This document shows positions 58,301-64,000 of a stretch of DNA of 64,000 bases, piece after piece (the stretch's first letter is position 1; each line of letters begins with the position of its first letter). The position numbers were made by a program, and so were the translations under genes. The notes under the pieces are model-generated. The model saw only the letters and a program-made list of their open reading frames with translations, made no database searches and was not told the DNA's origin. The DNA is taken from positions 1 through 64,000 of the forward strand of contig OZ237755.1 in NCBI GenBank assembly GCA_965178125.1, given 5' to 3'. The stretch comes from Bilabrum cf. latius (taxonomy: Eukaryota; Bigyra: Bicosoecida; Bigyra; Bicosoecida).

Positions 58301-59176
58301 CCGGACCGGGCCTTCGAGTGCGGCATCGCAGAGTGCATGAACCGCGCCAAGGTAGAGTACGGACAGATGCACTTCCGGGAGGCCATGACGGCGGGCTTCC
58401 ACGGGCTGATCAAGGCCAGGGACTTCTACCGCGACTTCTGCATCAAGCTGGGGCAGCCCATGCACGGCAAGGTGCTCCGCAAATTCGCGCAGTGCCTCTG
58501 CATCGCGCTGGCTCCCGTGTGCCCCCACTGGACCGAGGAGATGTGGGAGCTGCTGGGCAGCCCCGGGGCTGCGTCCGTGACCCGCGCCCGCTGGCCCGAC
58601 ATGGTGGTGCCTGACCCCCATGCCGAGCGCAGCGCCAAGTGGCTGGACTACCAGCTGAAGAGCATGCGCGACAAGCTGCAGAGGGACGTGGCCAAGCGGG
58701 CCCGCAACGAGAAGAAGAAGGCCTCCGAGATCCCCACCCCAACTGGGGCCGTGGTCTACTGCGCCACCTCGTACAGCGACTGGCAGCGCGCGGGGCTGGC
58801 CATCCTGCGGGAGCAGCTGGACGAGGACGGGGCCCTCCCCAAGGCCGCCATGAAGCAGGTGAGCATGGCCGTGGGCAAGGACCCCGAGCTGCGGAAGCTG
58901 TCGAAGCAGCTCATGAACTTCCTCGGCGGCGTGGCCCGGCGAGCGGCGGAGGACGGGCCCTCCGCCCTGGACGAAGAGCCCTCGCAGAACGACCTCGAGG
59001 TGTTCACGGCCAACAGCCAGTTCGTGTCGCAGAGCCTCGACTGCTTCGCGGAGGGAGTCTCAGGGGAGGCGCACATCCGGTACCTAGATGCCACCCAGCC
59101 GAGGAATGCGGCCGAGGAGGCAGACGCGGGGCGGGCGCTGCCCGGCAACCCCGTCCTGGTGGCAGCCTGGGACTGA
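55376..59176 (+). CDS. LARS: Leucyl-tRNA synthetase, archaeal/eukaryotic cytosolic type
   Basis: The frame gives 1,219 residues from ATG 55517, or 1,266 from the upstream in-frame ATG 55376, to TGA 59174. Class I signatures are PYPYMNGRLHLGHAF (HIGH motif HLGH) and MKMSKSTGN (KMSKS). Between them lies the CP1 editing domain (TLRPETMYGQTN, GTGVVTSVPSDAPDDF). The C-terminal anticodon-binding helices follow (CPHWTEEMWELLG). A Lys/Gly-rich insert (GGKGxxGGKK repeats) lies near residues 50-90. The 47 residues added by the upstream start are rich in Arg, Ser and Ala with few acidic residues (MLRRAFRGRSTSKLFEARAN), like an organelle presequence. The codons contain no TAG at all, unlike most neighbours. 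Confidence 0.95.
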   Translation: MLRRAFRGRSTSKLFEARANFSSFLAQRTGLQPGCACSYLLRQTTATMPSVHYHGRKWIHKPDSRFLVTTTAAGCTVFDLKPGAPAHVEAAAEPAGKKQGGKGASGGKGGQKGGKGAKGGKKGGKGKKGGAASGAGSSGPPNTRKRDRLQEIAKKWQEKWAEDKMYEVDAPADAASGSPAGKFMVTFPYPYMNGRLHLGHAFTITKAEFAARFQRLLGKDVLFPFGFHCTGMPIQAAANKLKRELALGAEGVSEAAAAAASKPAASGEAQPQLPGQFRTKRSKAVAKTGSAKTQGDILRMLHVPEEEIPRFADPMHWLRYFPPLGKADLQAFGVAVDWRRSFITTDVNPYYDSFVRWQFHHLKEGGFVRYGTRPTIYSQLDGQACADHDRSEGEGVQPQEYTLIKLKVVRDAEGQLPAPLRTIDEASGGRKREVVLVAATLRPETMYGQTNCFLLPSGEYGAFESGASEDGEVFVCSQRSAQNMAYQGLSPARGETKCLGTFSGMELMGLPLKAPRATYERVYTLPLLTISMGKGTGVVTSVPSDAPDDFAALRDLQQDAEERAKYGLTEEMVNFDVVEIIDIPGLGRRAAVTLCDKYGVKTQHDKKGLVQAKAEAYKKGFYDGVMCVGPHAGKKVEDAKALVKAEMIEAGEAAPYWEPTEKVVSRSGDECIVAQLDQWYLDYGEEEWRARVEKHVKSDNFTAFSKQAMAQFDNVIGWLKGWACSRSFGLGTKLPWDEQFVIESLSDSTVYMSYYAVAHLLQEGALDGSKQGPIGIDAKDMTPAAWDYVYLGAGYPEGCAVEQAKLDRLKAEFKYWYPLDLRVSGKDLINNHLTMSLYNHAAIWKDDPGMMPRGFFTNGHVKVDSMKMSKSTGNFLSLTEAMELYSVDGVRFALASSGDTIEDANFEQKEADAAILRLNKEEEFIQQLIKDEKEGNLRTGAPPADAAAGGASSGAGSGAAGDSGDPMYGPLGDSFPDRAFECGIAECMNRAKVEYGQMHFREAMTAGFHGLIKARDFYRDFCIKLGQPMHGKVLRKFAQCLCIALAPVCPHWTEEMWELLGSPGAASVTRARWPDMVVPDPHAERSAKWLDYQLKSMRDKLQRDVAKRARNEKKKASEIPTPTGAVVYCATSYSDWQRAGLAILREQLDEDGALPKAAMKQVSMAVGKDPELRKLSKQLMNFLGGVARRAAEDGPSALDEEPSQNDLEVFTANSQFVSQSLDCFAEGVSGEAHIRYLDATQPRNAAEEADAGRALPGNPVLVAAWD

Positions 59177-59381
59177 GGCAGGTGGTCCACAGCTGTGAAT
59201 CGTCGAGCTCCCGTGTCATTTGCACACAGCCATATTGCAAGATTAAGTCGTTCTTGAACACAAACATCATCGCCCTGCAACCCAACAGACAGTCCATCCA
59301 CCACCCCGGATGCCCTCACGTGGCACTCGTCATCATCGCCTAATCCCTTTCGATTTTCTTCGCGCCCACTGTTTCGGAAAA

Positions 59382-60464
59382 ATGGACGATATCATGGCAG
59401 CGTTCCAAGCTGAGGTTGATGAAGTCTCACAGGAAGGCGCATCCACCGAGATGGCAGCCGGAGAGGACCCTATGGATGCATTCAAAGCCGAAGTCTCTGA
59501 CCTTGAAAGAGGAGAGGGAGGTCCCGCCCCAGACCCAGAAGCTGAAGACGAGGCAGGCAAGGCTACTGCCGGTATATCTCACGAAAAAGCCACATACAGC
59601 CATGAACCCGACCAAGGCAGCAGCACTGACAAGCAACCCTCGCGTTTTGACCCCCGGTCGGTCTTGCAGCAAGTGTCTGCAGAGGCCTCAAGGCTAGGCC
59701 CAAGTACATTCAAAACGAGCGCTGGCCCCAGCGATAGCGCGTAGTTGCCTTCTCTACCTTCCACGACGGGCCTTGGGGAGGACGATGACGACGATCTCTT
59801 GGATATGCACCCGGCCGCCGGGGGGCTGCAGGACGAGCTTGACGTTGACGAAGAGGGAGAGGTGCCGACTTTGGCTCCCAGCTCATCATCATCGTCGTCA
59901 TCATTAGCTGTCAGCACTTCGTCATCCTCTGCAGCTGGTAGCTCGGCAGCATCCGGCGCGGGGGCAGGCTCGAACCCGTTCGGCCTGAGTGCAGAGGGAG
60001 CGGCCGCCATCGCGAACAGAGCCCGTCCGAAGGATGTCACCAAACGAATGGCCGCCGGTGAGATGTGGGAAGACAAAAAGCTGTTAGAGTGGCCGGAGAA
60101 CGATTTCCGGCTGTTCGTGGGCCACCTCGCCAAGGACACGACCACTGCCATGCTGGCCAAGGCATTCCAGCACTACCCCTCGTTCGCGAAGGCATATGCG
60201 CCGTGGAGCAAACGGCTGGGCAAGTCGAAGGGGTTTGGCTTCGTGTCCTTCCTGGACCCCCGGGACGCCCTGAAGGCCCTCGAGGAGATGCCGGGCAAGT
60301 ACGTGGGGCAGGCCCCCTGCGTGGTGAGAAGAGCCACTCTGGAGGAGAGGAGCGGGCCGCAAACGAGGGGAGAGAAGCGGGAGTTCAAGCAGATCAAGAC
60401 CACGTTCAAGTCAGTGGATCAAAGGGAGAGGAAGCGGAGGAAGAAGCAGTTCGTGTCCGGATGA
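59382..60464 (+). CDS. RBM42: RBM42-like RNA-binding protein
   Basis: A 360-residue frame from ATG 59382 to TGA 60462, with one TAG at 59742. The N-terminal two thirds are acidic and Ser/Ala-rich. The C-terminal 135 residues match RBM42: GEMWEDKKLLEWPENDFRLFVG, the RRM with RLFVGHLA (RNP2) and GKSKGFGFVSF (RNP1), then EEMPGKYVGQAPCVVRRA and a Lys/Arg tail. RBM42 binds RNA and hnRNP K and takes part in splicing and stress granules. The highly charged tail is usual for the family. It converges with the following minus-strand gene, 74 bases away. Confidence 0.9.
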
Positions 60465-60538
60465 GACGGTGATGCAACTGCGTAATTGGTACACTCTTAA
60501 CTTTAATCAGACGCAAGTGCATCGACGTTTAAAATCAA

Positions 60539-61666
60539 TCATCCCGGCCACCTGGAAGGCCTGAGCGCCCTTCTGCTTTCTTGTGCAGCCTTCACGGCCT
60601 CCCCGCCACCTGGGTCCTCTGATGAGCGACCTCTCGCCCCTGCTCCCGCCCCGACCGATCGACCGGATCCGCCCGCGCCACCGCTGTCACCCCGATCCAG
60701 TCCCCTCGGAGACACACCCCTCCCCAGTTGGGACCCCCGCAATGGAGACACGGAATCCCCCCGCGTCACTAGCCCGCTCCTGCTCCCAGACTGCGAGTCC
60801 CCCTCACCGCCAGCGTCGCCCCGCCTGCGCAGCCGAAGTGCCGCTCGCTGGCCCCGCAGGCCCACAGCACTGCTACCGCGCGCTGTACCAAGTACGGTGG
60901 CTCCGTGCTGTTGCACGACATCCACTCCGGCTGCATCTGCCTGGTGCAAATGGCCGTAGTCCTCGTCCTCCTCTTCCCCTGGCAGCTGCTCGGCCTCAAT
61001 GATGTGCTCCCACCCGTGCAGCACACGATCCATCTGCTGAATTGATGCACCTGAAGGAGCAGCGGCAACCATGGAGCCACCGTAGACAATCCCTCCGGTC
61101 TGATGAGCGCTGCGCCTGGCATCAGCCCCACTGCGTGCCACGCCAGGCATATCACTGATTGCGGCCTCCGCAACCTCAAGGCCGGCCCCAATAGCAGCAG
61201 ATGATTCATTGGATGCGCACACAAGGCAACACGATTCCACTGCCTCCCCGCTGGAAGCGACGAGCTGTTTACAAGCCTCAGATTGTAACAAAGCCAAGCA
61301 GCTCCGCGCCGCAGTGGAGCACTCCGCGGATCGCAAGCAGTAAAGCAGGGCTAAACTAACTCGTGATGGGCCTTGCAGACATCGGGCTACGTGCTAGTTC
61401 CGTATGGTTTCGTACAGGGCGCGGAGGAGTGCAGCCAGAGGCGCAGCAAGTCCGGTCCCTCGGCGAAGGACCTGCGTGCCAGCCGTGTATCCTTTTAGCA
61501 CAACCCCTTCAATAGTATGAAGAGTATGTCCGAGGGCACCCAGCTCGCTGGCTGATATGGAACCGAAACTGAGAGCCCAATCCACCCACGACTCGTACGA
61601 AATATCCACCGGTGGACCACCAGTGGCAGCCGGTCTGCTTTGATGACTGCTCGACCCAGATTGCAT
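60539..61666 (-). CDS. Hypothetical helical protein
   Basis: A 375-residue frame from ATG 61664-61666 to TGA 60539, joined by a single TAG at 61394 (YETIRN-TAG-HVARCL). Residues 20-170 look like short paired helices rich in Ala, Leu and Cys, armadillo-like. After residue 200 the chain is acidic, then Arg/Gly/Ser-rich and probably disordered. No family recognised. It lies in tandem with the WD-repeat gene, whose stop is 114 bases upstream of this start. Confidence 0.55.
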
Positions 61667-61780
61667 ATTCACGCTATATTCGAGCGATTTAAGCGGACCT
61701 GCATGGCTGTGCTACTTGTACTCGATCTGGACGTTTTGCGTGCAGCGCATGGTGGATCTAGTCATCACATCATGCCGCAC

Positions 61781-64000
61781 TCACGTGTTTCCTCCCAAAT
61801 CAAGCTGCATCATCTTGAGCGCTCTCTCTACCTTGAGCCTGCGAGCAGCCGCACTAGAGTCCCCGGCTGCTGGTACCGTTGCTGCCTCCTCCTTGGACTC
61901 GCCGTCGCCGGTGGCAGGTGCTGCACTGGCATCTCCGCTGGCAGGATCCCATGCGAGTGGCTCGCCCGCCCCGCCACTGCCCTTGCTGCTGCCAGTGACA
62001 CCCCGCTTGCTCGCCTTCCCTCCCATCCACCCGAATCCCTTAAGATCGTCACCGTCTACCGCCAGAGGCGCCTTTGCCCGAGAGGCGGCCAGCAGCGCCT
62101 CAAGCTGATGGTCCCGCTCAGAGACACGAGGGCCATGACCAGAGCCTTGAACGGAGCCTCGCCGCCCGGCCTCCTCACCCCCTCCCAGGGAGCCACCGAT
62201 CGAGCCGCTGGACCCCCCAGCAATTGCCTCCCGCTCATCCAGTTCCCCAGGATAGCCCGACGGAGCAACAAGCCCAGCAGCCCCTGCCCCTGCTCCTGCT
62301 CCTGCCCCTGCTCCTGCTCCTGCCCCTGCTCCTGCCCCTGCTCCTGCCCCTGCTCCTGCCGCTGCTCCTGCCCCTGCCACTTCCCCACCCTTGGTCCCCA
62401 TCCTGGGACCCCTGAGCTCGTCCAGCCTCCCCGCCTCGAGCAGCTCAAGGGCCCGCACAGCCCTCCCCGCCGCCCTCTCGCTCTCCTCCCTCTCCCGGGC
62501 CAGCCAGCCGGCCGTGTCCACGCCCACGTGCCAGTTAGGATTGCGCCCGCTCGCAGTCAGCGCGCGAGTTAGGATGCCCCTGTTCCCTGGGCCACAGTCC
62601 ACCATGCCCACGTGCCTGCAGCACTTATCCCACCCGGCGGTGAGCAAGTGCAGGTCCATGTGCTGGTGCTGCAGCCGAGCCATGCCGGTCACCGCGCCCG
62701 CGTGCAGCACCGTGGTCCAGCCCACGTGCAGCAAAGCAGGCGCCTGCACATATATGTGAGGCGAGCCTGCTAGCAGCACGGGCTGTCGCTCTGGCGCGAA
62801 TCCCCCCGCCGAAGCGATCTCCACCAGCGCTCGCTTCCTGTCCTGGCCCCCCAACCGGGCCAAAGAGTACACGGAGCTCTTGAGCTCGGCCGACGACATG
62901 TCCAGAGAATGCCGGCGCCGGAGCCCCGGGGCTTGCAGTGGGTTTCCCGCCGCCGCCGCCTCTGCGACCCTGGCCTTGTGCACCTCGAATGCCTTGAGCA
63001 CATCCGTGAGGAGCCAGCGGGACACGCGGCCCTCATCCGAGGCCGTCACCAGGCTGAACGTGTCGGGGCAATAGAGCATGCACGTGGCGTACTCGTGCGT
63101 GTCCTCGTCAGCAGAAGTCGGTGCCACATCGTCCCCACCCTCATCGCCAGAGGGATGGTCAGGACCGGCGCTGTCAACCGCAAAGCCGCCTAAGCCCCTA
63201 CTGGATCCAGGCCGGCCTCCGGACCTGCCGCTGCGTCTGCTGTGTGACTCCCGGATGTCGTGCTTGGCCGCCTCCACCAGCTCGTCCTCTGCCTGCTGCA
63301 GCCCTGGATCGGCCCACTCGTCGGCTTCCCCTCCATACCCCTATCCCTGTCCGCCCGTCCCACTGCCACTGTCTGCAGCCATCGTCCCATCGAAGCGCAT
63401 CTTGCTCACACTCGTGCGCCGAGTCAGGTGCTGCGACAATGCGTCCGATTCCAGGACACCCATCCCCACCCAACCAGCAGAACCACCCCGGCTGCCCCCC
63501 TTCCTGTCCTCCATGGCCTGCAGCTGGGCGAGCAGGCCACCCACACCTCCTCCTGCTCCTGGGCCCCCATTCTCTCCACCCGCGGCCGCTGCGAACGCCT
63601 CTTTTCGCTGCAGGCTGTGTTTCTCCTGCTGCTTTTTCTTAAAGTCCGAGTAGTCCGCCTTGAATGCATCGGGATACTTTCTCATGAGCTCCAGCCGCTC
63701 CTCGTCCGCCCTGTCCTGCTCCCGCTTGAGTCGACGGCCCTGGATCACAGACATGAAGTCTGCCAGCTTCTTGGCAGCTTTCACCGCGGCCCCCGTGGGG
63801 TCCAACCATGACAGCGGTGCCAGCCGGAATGCAGCCAGCAGAGGCATGGTCCCTGATGACGGGCGCGCGCTCCAGAACGTGATGGTACCCGTTGTGTCCG
63901 CCACGGCGATCACTTGCTCCCTTGTGATTTCAGTGATGCAAGTCACCGCGCCCGCCACCCGGACCCTCGATTCCAGGTGCCCCGTCGTTCGCTGGTAGGC
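61781..64000 (-). CDS. WD-repeat protein, 5' part outside the window
   Basis: The frame enters at 64000 and ends at TGA 61781, about 740 residues, with a TAG near 63341. WD-type strands are visible: CITEITREQVIAVADTTGTITFW near the entry, then YATCMLYCPDTFSLVTASDEGRVSRWLL, then VTGMARLQHQHMDLHLLTAGWDKCCRHV. Between them are coiled or basic segments (KYPDAFKADYSDFKKKQQ) and a Gly-Ala dipeptide run at 62280-62380. The C-terminal end is Ser/Gly/Ala-rich. Large WD proteins with such insertions are common in cilia, but the first half would be needed to name it. Confidence 0.7.
62280..62380. repeat. Period-6 repeat encoding (Gly-Ala)n
   Basis: About 17 units alternating CTCCTG and CCCCTG lie in the frame of the WD-repeat gene and encode Gly-Ala dipeptides on the minus strand. 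The tract is short, imperfect at its ends and specific to this gene. Confidence 0.88.

Noticed and set aside
1501-64000. UAG as leucine, tyrosine or pyrrolysine
   Set aside because: The RAD50 Q-loop, IQ motif, GSK3 and GT60 sites have Gln in homologues, and many other TAGs sit in polar coiled-coil positions. None demands Leu or Tyr.
1-64000. tRNA, rRNA or CRISPR features, including a suppressor tRNA with anticodon CUA
   Set aside because: I scanned the intergenic gaps by eye and saw no cloverleaf or repeat-spacer array that I could support. A tRNA search tool would be decisive.

Overview
The window is the left end of a nuclear chromosome from a flagellated or ciliated unicellular eukaryote. 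It opens with 674 bases of perfect CCCTAA telomere, then eleven copies of a 53-bp satellite. After about 1.5 kb it becomes a compact, GC-rich, intron-bearing gene region on both strands. The 22 introns I can place are GT-AG, most 84-113 nt long. IFT46 and CFAP44 imply a cilium. I cannot name the lineage.

The main result is the genetic code. Read with the standard code, almost every gene breaks at in-frame TAG codons. Read with TAG as sense, 25 coherent genes appear, 20 or so with a recognisable family or domain, and each ends at TGA (19) or TAA (6). None ends at TAG. I counted roughly 110 in-frame TAGs by hand. Several fall where the family has glutamine: the Q-loop of RAD50, a GSK3 position, an IQ motif, a WD40 turn and a GT60 glycosyltransferase position. 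The simplest reading is UAG = Gln with UAA and UGA kept as stops. All gene models below use that code.

Layout. 1-1271: telomere and satellite. 1.5-7.2 kb: a membrane protein, an ORF belonging to a dispersed repeat, and a zinc-ribbon protein with about five DUF3395-like modules. 7.2-14.8 kb: ETFRF1/LYRM5, ATG12, RAD50, IFT46. 15-20.3 kb: a fused prolyl 4-hydroxylase/GlcNAc-transferase and an aldo-keto reductase-like protein. 20.5-28.4 kb: ataxin-10-like protein, a Cys-rich membrane protein, an IQ-motif protein, GSK3. 28.6-37.1 kb: a 2,796-residue Tudor-like/EF-hand protein. 37.1-46.7 kb: phosducin-like protein, LTO1, CFAP44. 46.8-55.1 kb: rhomboid protease, repeat relics, ENT-like transporter, coiled-coil protein, temptin-like secreted protein. 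55.4-64 kb: leucyl-tRNA synthetase, RBM42, an unknown protein, and a WD-repeat protein cut by the window edge.

Functional themes are cilium assembly and motility (IFT46, CFAP44, probably the coiled-coil, EF-hand and IQ proteins), DNA repair (RAD50), translation (LeuRS, LTO1) and signalling or oxygen sensing (GSK3, the hydroxylase-glycosyltransferase). Neighbours are mostly divergent or convergent pairs with short gaps. Other points of interest are an ATG12 without the conjugating C-terminal glycine, a fusion of two consecutive Skp1-modification enzymes, and a LeuRS with two possible starts and no UAG.
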